The notes beneath the pieces were generated by a model. That model was not told where the DNA came from. It worked only from the letters and a program-made list of their open reading frames with translations, and made no database searches. A program made the translations under genes and the position numbers. DNA of 34,631 nt from Alphaproteobacteria bacterium (GTDB lineage Bacteria; Pseudomonadota; Alphaproteobacteria; Rickettsiales; JABCZZ01). The first letter of the stretch is position 1; each line of letters opens with the position of its first letter. The DNA lies in contig JABDGA010000012.1 in assembly GCA_013286285.1 (NCBI GenBank), forward strand, positions 1-34,631. The letters run 5' to 3'. Below are positions 22,635 through 28,971 of the stretch, one piece after another.

Positions 22635-24179
22635 TTAAACGCCGTTCAGCACTTCTTTTACTTTGCTCGCCAGTTGCTTGAGGGTAAAGGGCTTGGGGAG
22701 GAAATGGAATTCACGCTGGCTCCCGTAGCTTTTGACAAACACATCTTCCGCATAGCCGGAGATAAATATCACCTTGACCCGTGGAAATTTGGGAATGATC
22801 GTCTCTATCATGCTGGGGCCGTTAATGCCGGGCATGATCACGTCGGTAATGATCAGTTCCACTTCATTGCCCTGTTCTTCCATCATTTCGATGGCCATTT
22901 CCCCGCAATCCGCCTCCAGCACCGTATAGCCCTTGTTGCGCAGCGCCCGGGCGGCGAAGGTGCGCACCGGCGTCTCATCTTCGACGAGTAACAGGGTGCC
23001 TTTGCCGGTGAGATCGTCATTCACCGTGCGCTCCGGCGCCTGCGCTTCCGGTGGCGCGGCGTCTTCCGCCTTGTAACGTTTGAAGAATATGCTGAATGTC
23101 GTTCCTTTGCCTTCCTGGCTCTGCACATAAATATAGCCGCCGGTCTGCTTGACGATTCCGTATACAGTGGCAAGGCCAAGCCCGGTGCCGGATCCGACTT
23201 CCTTGGTCGAAAAGAAAGGCTCGAATATCTTCTGCAGCAACGTGCGCGGAATACCGGTGCCCGTGTCCATCACTTCCACTAACACATAATCCCCATCCGT
23301 TATCGCCTCGTCTTCGGCGGGGGGGATGAGGCTGCGGTTGATCGGGGTCCTGGCATTGATGGTGACATGGCTGGTTTTGATGGTAAGCCCGCCGCCGTTC
23401 TGCATGGCGTCGCGGGCGTTTACCGCCAGGTTGATAAATACCTGCTCCAGTTGCCCCTGATCGGCTTTTACGAGCCCTAAATCGCGCCCATGCACCATTT
23501 TCAACTCGATATTCTCGCCAATCAGGCGACGGACCAGGTTGGAAAGCTCGGCGAGGACATCGGTGATGTCGAGCATTTTCGGCTGCAGCGTCTGGCGGCG
23601 CGAGAAGGCGAGCAGCTGGCGCACCAGGTTTGCCGCACGGTTGGCGTTTTGTTTGATCTGCATGATGTCGGCAAATGACTGGTCCCCGGCAGGGTGGCGC
23701 ATCAGGAGTAGATCGCAAAAGCCGATCATGGCGGTGAGCAAGTTATTGAAATCATGGGCAATGCCACCCGCAAGCTGGCCGACTGCTTGCATCTTCTGCG
23801 AATGGGTGAAGCGTTGCTCCAGGTTTTTCTGCTCCGTGGTGTTGATCATATGCACGATGATCTCTGAACGGTCGTACCCCATGCTGTTGATATAGAGCGA
23901 TACGGTGATTACCTCTTCCGTATTCAGCGTGATGTCCAGAGGCTTCCTGTCTATCGGCTGGCCCTGAGAAATTTTTGCGATAAGCGCCTTGATATCGGAG
24001 CGATTGTCTTCTTTGATGATATCGAAGAATGACCAGCCGCAGTCCGCGACCCGGAATTTCAGCAGTTCGCGCAGGGAGTCATTGCAGTCGAGCACCCATC
24101 CATCCTGCCCGATTACGGCGATAGCAAACGGGGAAAAGGAAATAAAACGCGGCAGGCTGAGAATAAAATCTTTTGGCAT
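22635..24179 (-). CDS. cckA: Hybrid histidine kinase, CckA-like (soluble PAS-HisKA-HATPase-REC)
   Basis: 514 residues: a PAS domain (about 10-115), a HisKA domain with the phospho-acceptor H142 in GGIAHDFNNLLTAMIG, a HATPase domain with N box NLAVNARDAM (about 250-259), G1 MDTGTGIP (304-311), F box FEPFFSTK and G2 GTGLGLATVYG. A C-terminal receiver follows with acidic pair VEDE (399-402), phospho-acceptor D446 (IITDVIMPG) and a PKPF lysine motif. The GGIAHDFNN/GTGLGL style and the REC domain match CckA, the kinase/phosphatase that feeds ChpT and the master regulator CtrA in Alphaproteobacteria. In Caulobacter cckA also follows fliQ-fliR-flhB. Unlike classical CckA this ORF has no membrane helix; those are in the adjacent upstream gene, 5 nt away in another frame. 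Confidence 0.88.
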   Translation of the reverse strand: MPKDFILSLPRFISFSPFAIAVIGQDGWVLDCNDSLRELLKFRVADCGWSFFDIIKEDNRSDIKALIAKISQGQPIDRKPLDITLNTEEVITVSLYINSMGYDRSEIIVHMINTTEQKNLEQRFTHSQKMQAVGQLAGGIAHDFNNLLTAMIGFCDLLLMRHPAGDQSFADIMQIKQNANRAANLVRQLLAFSRRQTLQPKMLDITDVLAELSNLVRRLIGENIELKMVHGRDLGLVKADQGQLEQVFINLAVNARDAMQNGGGLTIKTSHVTINARTPINRSLIPPAEDEAITDGDYVLVEVMDTGTGIPRTLLQKIFEPFFSTKEVGSGTGLGLATVYGIVKQTGGYIYVQSQEGKGTTFSIFFKRYKAEDAAPPEAQAPERTVNDDLTGKGTLLLVEDETPVRTFAARALRNKGYTVLEADCGEMAIEMMEEQGNEVELIITDVIMPGINGPSMIETIIPKFPRVKVIFISGYAEDVFVKSYGSQREFHFLPKPFTLKQLASKVKEVLNGV

Positions 24180-24184
24180 ACCCG

Positions 24185-25168
24185 TTATGCGGACTCCTGC
24201 AGATCCACTGCTGCGCTTATTCCATAAGTCCGGCCACCTTCGACCAGCAATTTCTGCTGAATGTTCGTGGTCACCGTGGCGCGGTTTTTCTGTTTTATTA
24301 TCACCTGGCCGTTAAAATCGCTGAGCAGCAGGATGCCCGTATCATGCTTGACATACTGGTGGAAGATGTGCCCCAACAGCATCCTGGACTGCAGTATTTC
24401 GCCGGCATTATATCCCAACCATTGCTCGAAATCCTTGCTGACGGCGACTATCTTGCCATTGCTGTCGGCGACGATTTGTCCGCCTTCCACGGTGCGTACC
24501 GCTTCCTGAAGCAGCGTGATGACATGCTTATCCCCATTTTTGGGTTCCGTATCCTCGGCACGTTTTTCCACATAATCGCGCCCGCGTATAATGAAATATC
24601 CTCTAGGGCGTGTGATAACATCTACGGCAACCATCATGGTCAGCTTATCGCCATTGCTGTCATGAAACGATAGTACCATATGATCGGATTTATTTTGTTT
24701 CAACGCTTGGAATATCTGATTCTTTGCCTCGTCTGATATGTCGGTAAACGCGAAGAGGTCGTGCAACGTGTAACTGCCGTTATTGAGAAAATTTACAAAA
24801 ATTTTCTGGAATCCCGTATCGACATAAAAAATCGTTCCCTCGGCATTGGTGATAAAGCAGAAGCGTGTGCCAATCTGGGTGGCGGAGGCAAGCAGTGCTG
24901 CCTGAAATTCGGTGGCCATAAGCAGGTTGCGGAACTTCACCATAAAGAACCAGATAATGGATCCGAACGCGGCGACGCTTGCCACCAGCACCGCCAGAAA
25001 TACCCCGCTGATGGTGGCATCCTCGACCGTGTAAGCGGAAAGGCAGATAATATCGAACACCACCAGAAAGATCATGAATGTCTTGAGGATGCGTGGCACG
25101 CGGTTGCGTACGACAAAACCGCTGCCCTCAAGATTATTTAATATATTATCGCTGAACCGGATGCTCAT
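24185..25168 (-). CDS. Membrane PAS-domain sensor, probably the N-terminal half of a split CckA
   Basis: 327 residues without kinase motifs. Two membrane helices (about 28-47 and 53-77) are followed by two PAS-like regions (about 95-205 and 225-325): FCFITNAEGTIFYVDTGFQKIF, ... GQIVADSNGKIVAVSKDFEQWLGYNAGEIL, and a beta-rich end. This is the architecture of the CckA N-terminus. The stop TAA is followed by five bases and the ATG of the hybrid kinase in a different frame, so the pair is translated as two proteins, most likely coupled, and would have to associate to make a membrane-bound receptor. A sequencing frameshift is the alternative, but both ORFs have clean ends. Transcribed with flhB, fliR and fliQ upstream; element B lies in the gap. 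Confidence 0.75.
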   Translation of the reverse strand: MSIRFSDNILNNLEGSGFVVRNRVPRILKTFMIFLVVFDIICLSAYTVEDATISGVFLAVLVASVAAFGSIIWFFMVKFRNLLMATEFQAALLASATQIGTRFCFITNAEGTIFYVDTGFQKIFVNFLNNGSYTLHDLFAFTDISDEAKNQIFQALKQNKSDHMVLSFHDSNGDKLTMMVAVDVITRPRGYFIIRGRDYVEKRAEDTEPKNGDKHVITLLQEAVRTVEGGQIVADSNGKIVAVSKDFEQWLGYNAGEILQSRMLLGHIFHQYVKHDTGILLLSDFNGQVIIKQKNRATVTTNIQQKLLVEGGRTYGISAAVDLQESA

Positions 25169-25184
25169 GATGATCCTATTTATT

Positions 25185-25261
25185 GGGGGGCACGCTGCCC
25201 CCGATTTTACTCCGTAAAATCTCCCCTGCGGGGTCGTCGTATAGCACTCCTCCGCGTACCC
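25185..25261 (+). repeat. Palindromic element B, copy between flhB and the PAS sensor gene
   Basis: A 77-bp element made of three successive small hairpins: GGGGGCA-CGC-TGCCCCC, GATTTTAC-TCC-GTAAAATC and CCCC-TGC-GGGG, then a conserved tail ending CTCCTCCGCGTACCC. It is the same length as the 27231-27307 copy, and three base pairs in the stems differ by compensatory changes. It lies entirely in the spacer, between the flhB stop (25293) and the next start (25168). Confidence 0.85.
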
Positions 25262-25292
25262 TTGCGCCGTCTTGCTTTTTTATATTCCGCAC

Positions 25293-26360
25293 TTATTTTC
25301 TTCCCCGTAAACGATATACGTAGCTTATGACTTCCGCCACTGCCTTATAATGTTCGGCGGGGATCTCTTTGTCAATATCTACTGTCGCATAAAGCACTTG
25401 AGCAAGCGGAGGATTTTCAAATAGCGGGATGTTGTGTTCTTTCGCGACTTCGCGGATGCGCAGCGCGATAAGATCCAGGCCTTTAGCCACCACGATCGGC
25501 GCACGCATGGATTTTGAATCGTATTTCAGCGCGACGGAATAGTGCGTCGGGTTGGTGATGATGACGTCTGCGGTCGGCACCGCCGCCATCATGCGTTTTT
25601 TGGCGCGCTCCACCCGAATCTGGCGGATGCGCTGCTTGATTTTCGGATCGCCTTCCTGCTGCCGATATTCTTCCTTGATTTCCTGCTTGGACATGCGCAG
25701 GCTTTTTATAAATTCGTAACGCTGGTAGAGATAGTCGATCGCGGTAATGAGAAACATGACGATGCATACGCCTATCATCATGCGCTTGGCCGTGGCGGCC
25801 AGGTACGCCACCACGCCAAAGATGCCGATATCCGGCAGTTGCTTCAATTGCGGGAAATAGGGCAGGACGCCATAATAGGCCACCACGGAAACCAGGATTA
25901 TCTTGATAATGCTTTTGCCGAATTCCGTGAGCGATCGCATGGAAAAAAGCCGTTCCAGCCCTTTGAGGATGGATATTTTCTCGAGTTTGGGTATGATGGG
26001 CTCCAGCGAAAAGACGAACCGGTTCTGTATGGCGTTGGATACGATTATCGCCGCGATGAAAGCCACGAAAGGTATTAACAGCACGCCTGCGCACATTTCC
26101 AACGTGTCTATCAGCAGGCTGCCCAGCGCCTGGTTATCCGCAGCGAAGCTGTCGGGCCGCTCAATAAATACGGCAAGCGAGTATTGCACTTTATGGAATA
26201 ATTTAGGCGCGATCCACACCAGCGCCAGGGTAAAAGCCAGCAGCATGAAGAAGCTCGTCGCCTCGCGTGACGTAATCGACTGGCCACGCTCAGCGGCTTC
26301 TTCCAGCCGCTTTCGCGTAGGTTCTTCGGTTTTTTGCGAATCGTCCTGTTCGTCGGCCAT
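25293..26360 (-). CDS. flhB: Flagellar export apparatus protein FlhB
   Basis: Inner-membrane component of the flagellar type III export gate that controls the switch from rod/hook to filament substrates. 355 residues, as expected. The N-terminus is charged (DSQKTEEPTRKRLEEAAERGQ). Four membrane helices follow (around 36-50, 90-110, 153-170 and 185-210). The cytoplasmic FlhBC domain has the autocleavage site N270-P271-T272-H273 in ITNPTHYSVALKYD, which self-cuts between N and P, and the conserved APIVVAKGLDLIALRIREVA. No Shine-Dalgarno is evident; the region just upstream is one arm of a long inverted repeat, so translation may depend on coupling or be affected by the hairpin. Downstream in order: element B, the PAS sensor and the CckA-like kinase. 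Confidence 0.96.
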   Translation of the reverse strand: MADEQDDSQKTEEPTRKRLEEAAERGQSITSREATSFFMLLAFTLALVWIAPKLFHKVQYSLAVFIERPDSFAADNQALGSLLIDTLEMCAGVLLIPFVAFIAAIIVSNAIQNRFVFSLEPIIPKLEKISILKGLERLFSMRSLTEFGKSIIKIILVSVVAYYGVLPYFPQLKQLPDIGIFGVVAYLAATAKRMMIGVCIVMFLITAIDYLYQRYEFIKSLRMSKQEIKEEYRQQEGDPKIKQRIRQIRVERAKKRMMAAVPTADVIITNPTHYSVALKYDSKSMRAPIVVAKGLDLIALRIREVAKEHNIPLFENPPLAQVLYATVDIDKEIPAEHYKAVAEVISYVYRLRGRK

Positions 26361-26364
26361 AAGA

Positions 26365-26451
26365 GAGGTGCTAGGTTCTAGGTGCTAGGTTTTAGAAGTA
26401 GGAATGTTTCTATAGAAACACTAGAACCTAACACCTAGAACCTAGCACCTC
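26365..26451. repeat. Long palindromic heptamer repeat between fliR and flhB
   Basis: Two 31-bp arms (26365-26395 and 26421-26451) are inverted copies matching at 29 of 31 positions. Each arm is a run of 7-nt units: CTAGGTT, CTAGGTG, CTAGGTT on the left; CTAGAAC, CTAACAC, CTAGAAC, CTAGCAC on the right. The 25-bp loop contains a perfect 16-bp palindrome, TGTTTCTATAGAAACA (26405-26420). The right arm overlaps the fliR stop codon (26450-26452) and the left arm ends 5 bp from the flhB start codon. Confidence 0.9.
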
Positions 26452-27217
26452 ATTTCAGATAACCCATAATAGCCATAATCCGGTCTTTGTAAAATTCCAT
26501 GTAAAATAACATGATGGCGCTGAAGGTGGTGATGAAGATAAAGAAGCCCACCATCAATTGCGGGGCGACGAGGACGAAGAACACTTGAATGGTGGGCATC
26601 AGCCGCGAGATGATACCGGCGCCCAGGAAAAGCAGTGTTCCGGTAATGAGGACAGGGGCCGATATCTGCACTGCCGTGGTGAATGTGTCGGAGGTGATAT
26701 GGGCGATGGTGCTGGCAAAATCTCCCAGCGGCGGCAGCTTGCCGACCGGGAACACCGTGTAACTCTCGGTAATTCCGCGTAGCATCATGTAATGCAGGTT
26801 GGTGCTGAACAATAGCACAATGGTGATGATGCCGAAGAAATTACCGACAATCGAACCCTGGCTGCTTTGGTTGACGTCAAATATCACGGCGGAGGATACG
26901 CCCGCCTGTACCGAAAAGATTGCGCCGGCAATATGCGTTACGGCGATGATGGTCTTGCATATAGTGCCGATGAAGATGCCTATGAGTATTTCATTGGCAA
27001 CCATCAAGAACAGTATGGTATTGGAGGGGGGCAAGGGTGGCATGGCAGGTCCTAGCACCGGGGTCAGCACCAGAGTGACCATCAGTGCAAAGCAAAGCCG
27101 GATATTGGCTGACACATAGGTTTCACCATATCCCGGCAGCACCATGATGCCGCTGCCCACGCGGCAGAATATCAGGAAAAAAGAGAAAATCTGGGAGATG
27201 AGGAAATGCTCTAGCAT
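26450..27217 (-). CDS. fliR: Flagellar export apparatus protein FliR
   Basis: Core protein of the flagellar type III export gate, assembled with FliP and FliQ. 255 residues, typical. Hydrophobic helices lie at about 5-25, 35-58, 66-95, 125-145, 180-205 and 213-240. Family marks include FCRVGSGIMVLPGYGETYVSANIRL near the N-terminus, GIFIGTICKTIIAVTHIAGAIFSVQAGVSSA, SAPVLITGTLLFLGAGIISRLMPTIQVFFVLVAPQLMVGFF. The open frame extends 16 codons upstream, but MLEHFLISQ at 27217 is the natural start and the extension lies in element B sequence. No good Shine-Dalgarno precedes it. The stop codon is inside the arm of the fliR/flhB palindrome. Confidence 0.95.
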   Translation of the reverse strand: MLEHFLISQIFSFFLIFCRVGSGIMVLPGYGETYVSANIRLCFALMVTLVLTPVLGPAMPPLPPSNTILFLMVANEILIGIFIGTICKTIIAVTHIAGAIFSVQAGVSSAVIFDVNQSSQGSIVGNFFGIITIVLLFSTNLHYMMLRGITESYTVFPVGKLPPLGDFASTIAHITSDTFTTAVQISAPVLITGTLLFLGAGIISRLMPTIQVFFVLVAPQLMVGFFIFITTFSAIMLFYMEFYKDRIMAIMGYLK

Positions 27218-27230
27218 AGAGTTATATAAT

Positions 27231-27307
27231 CGGGGGCGCGCCGCCCCCGATTGCACTCCGTGCAATCTCCCCTGCGTGGTCGTCGGCTGTGCCTCCTCCG
27301 CGTACCC
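27231..27307 (+). repeat. Palindromic element B, copy between fliQ and fliR
   Basis: 77 bp, aligned without gaps to 25185-25261. Hairpins are GGGGGCG-CGC-CGCCCCC and GATTGCAC-TCC-GTGCAATC; relative to the other copy TT/AA became GC/GC and A/T became G/C, so pairing is kept. The tail GGTCGTCGGCTGTGCCTCCT (27278-27297) is shared with the hscA copy. It ends 14 bp before the fliR start codon on the minus strand. Confidence 0.87.
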
Positions 27308-27324
27308 ACGAGACTTGATTTTTT

Positions 27325-27606
27325 TTATTCATCATTGCCCCGCCCGATGTCCACAATCCGCTTATTCAGTTCTTCGTTGAAATCCGAAAGCGTGCTGATC
27401 ATGAACGGCATCAGAAAAATCAGCGATATAAAAATGATAAATATTTTCGGCACAAACGTAAGCGTCTGCTCCTGAATCTGCGTCAGCGCCTGGAACAGCG
27501 ATACGATCAGCCCCACTGCAAGGGCAATCAGCATCAGCGGCATCGCTACCTTGAAAAAAACGATCAGCCCCTGCCTGCCGATTTCCATCACTTCAAGAGA
27601 ATCCAT
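27325..27606 (-). CDS. fliQ: Flagellar export apparatus protein FliQ
   Basis: Small two-helix component of the flagellar type III export gate. 93 residues, the normal size. Helix 1 spans about 17-38 (FKVAMPLMLIALAVGLIVSLFQALTQIQEQTLTFVPKI covers the helix and the conserved loop), helix 2 about 50-72. The central QALTQIQEQTL motif is diagnostic for the FliQ/SctS family. First gene of the visible fliQ-fliR-flhB group; fliP and other flagellar genes are not adjacent in the window. The start at 27606 is preceded by a small palindrome and a TATAGT string rather than by a clear ribosome-binding site. The C-terminus is charged and cytoplasmic. Confidence 0.95.
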   Translation of the reverse strand: MDSLEVMEIGRQGLIVFFKVAMPLMLIALAVGLIVSLFQALTQIQEQTLTFVPKIFIIFISLIFLMPFMISTLSDFNEELNKRIVDIGRGNDE

Positions 27607-27610
27607 GCGT

Positions 27611-27635
27611 GCACTATAGTGCTATTTAATAGTGC
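27611..27635 (-). promoter_or_regulatory. Palindromic site just upstream of fliQ
   Basis: Contains a perfect 12-bp palindrome GCACTATAGTGC (27611-27622) followed by a further ATAGTGC; on the minus strand GCACTAT occurs twice, 14 nt apart. The TATAGT on the minus strand ends only about 7 nt before the fliQ ATG, so this may be a core promoter with a very short leader or an operator. I recognise no specific regulator. Confidence 0.35.
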
Positions 27636-27650
27636 ATGCCAGAAAAAGAA

Positions 27651-27796
27651 TAGACTTCCTCCGAAACTCTACTGCGCCGGAAAATCTGCTTGAAAATTCC
27701 GTACTCAAAACTCACGTACTTCTCTGTACGCTCAAGTTTTTCCGTGCCGAATTTCCTTCGCGCTTTTCTCGCCGCAGCGAGTTTCACAGGAAGTCT
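27651..27796. repeat. Repeat D, full imperfect palindrome between fliQ and prfB
   Basis: Left end TAGACTTCCTCCGAAACTCT (27651-27670, continuing ACTGCG) and right end CGCAGCGAGTTTCACAGGAA (27772-27791, continuing GTCTA) are inverted copies with a few mismatches. The centre holds CGTAC-TTCTCT-GTACG and partly complementary flanks, so the 146-bp whole can form a long imperfect hairpin. The right end is 5 bp from the prfB stop. The left half recurs at 15759-15780. Confidence 0.75.
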
Positions 27797-27801
27797 AATG
27801 G

Positions 27802-28927
27802 CTATCGCTCTTCCACCATCTCGGTTTTACCTTTTACCCGATCGGCGAGGGCAGCGGACATGAATACTTCCAAGTCACCGTCGAGCACGCCTTTGGTGTC
27901 GCTGGTCTCCACATCGGTGCGCAAGTCCTTGACCATCTGGTATGGGTGCAGCACATAAGAGCGAATCTGGTGGCCCCAGGCATTGTCGGTTTTGGTGGCG
28001 TTGAGCGCGTCTGCCTTGGCCTCGCGCGCGCGCAGTTCCTGCTCATAAAGCCGCGCCTTGAGCATGCTCATCGCCTCTTCTTTATTTTTATGCTGCGAGC
28101 GCGTGGTCTGGCTCTTGACGACAATGCCGGAAGGCATGTGCGTAATGCGCACGGCACTTTCGGTTTTGTTGACATGCTGGCCGCCTGCGCCGCCGGAACG
28201 CATCGTATCGATCTGCAGATCCTTTTCATCTATCTTGATGGCGATAGTATCGTCCACGACCGGATAGACCCAGACGCTGGCGAAGCTGGTATGGCGGCGG
28301 GCGTTGCTGTCAAAAGGCGAGATGCGTACCAAGCGGTGCACGCCTGATTCCGTTTTCGCCCAGCCATACGCGTTGTGGCCGGACACCTTGATGGTGGCGG
28401 ACTTGATGCCGGCTTCCTCACCCGCGAGTTCGTCCACCAGTTCAACCCTGAAGCCGCCCTTTTCCGCCCAGCGCATATACATGCGCAGCAAGATGGAAGC
28501 CCAGTCCTGACTTTCCGTACCGCCTGCGCCGGGATGTATCTCGATGAAGCAGTCATTGCCGTCAGCCTCGCCGGAGAGGAGACTCTCCAGTTCGAGGCGG
28601 CGCAGTTTATCGGCGATGCCTGTAAGCGTTTTTTCCGATTCGGCAAGAAGCGCCGTGTCGTTTTCTTCCTCGGCGAGCGCCGCCAGATCCATATTGTCCT
28701 TATAATCCCGCGTCAGGGCTTCATAATTATGGATGATCTCTTCGAGGTGATTGCGTTCACGCAACAGCGTTTGCGCTTTTGCCGTATCGTTCCAGAGATC
28801 GGGATCGGATGTAAGCGCGTTCAGCTCATCACGGCGGCGCAGGGCATTATCCCAGTCAAAGATACCTCCGTAATTGGATCTGTGACTGTTCGATACGTTT
28901 GGATAGGTTGATGATTTCAGCTTTCAT
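27802..28927 (-). CDS. prfB: Peptide chain release factor 2 (RF2), with +1 programmed frameshift
   Basis: Releases peptides at UGA and UAA codons. The zero frame starts at ATG 28927 and encodes 23 residues ([19 protein letters not shown], then RRYL) before an in-frame TGA at 28858-28856. A +1 shift on CTT continues as [12 protein letters not shown] and so on to the TAG at 27804-27802, giving 374 residues in all. The RF2 anticodon-like tripeptide SPF is at 203-205 ([14 protein letters not shown]) and the catalytic GGQ at 248-250 ([13 protein letters not shown]), both within two residues of the E. coli positions. A plain ORF search finds only the last 320 residues (start at 28764). It follows mrcA by 44 bp on the same strand, an order I know from other Alphaproteobacteria. 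Confidence 0.97.
28855..28870 (-). promoter_or_regulatory. RF2 programmed +1 frameshift site
   Basis: On the minus strand the site reads CGG AGG TAT CTT TGA C. GGAGG is the internal Shine-Dalgarno-like stimulator, placed three bases before the CTT slip codon, and TGA-C is the poorly terminating stop context. This is the classical autoregulatory site: low RF2 lets the ribosome pause at UGA and slip onto UUU. Confidence 0.96.
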
Positions 28928-28971
28928 GATGTTTCCTTTATGTAAGTTGGCCAGTGGCTCGTGAGGTGTAT

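Noticed and set aside
23017-23718. 233-residue minus-strand ORF in another frame of the CckA-like gene
   Set aside because: Pro/Arg/His-rich out-of-frame reading of the HisKA-HATPase region, whose own frame is clearly the real one.
26365-26451. CRISPR array
   Set aside because: The heptamers are contiguous and inverted, with no 20-40-nt unique spacers and no cas genes anywhere in the window.
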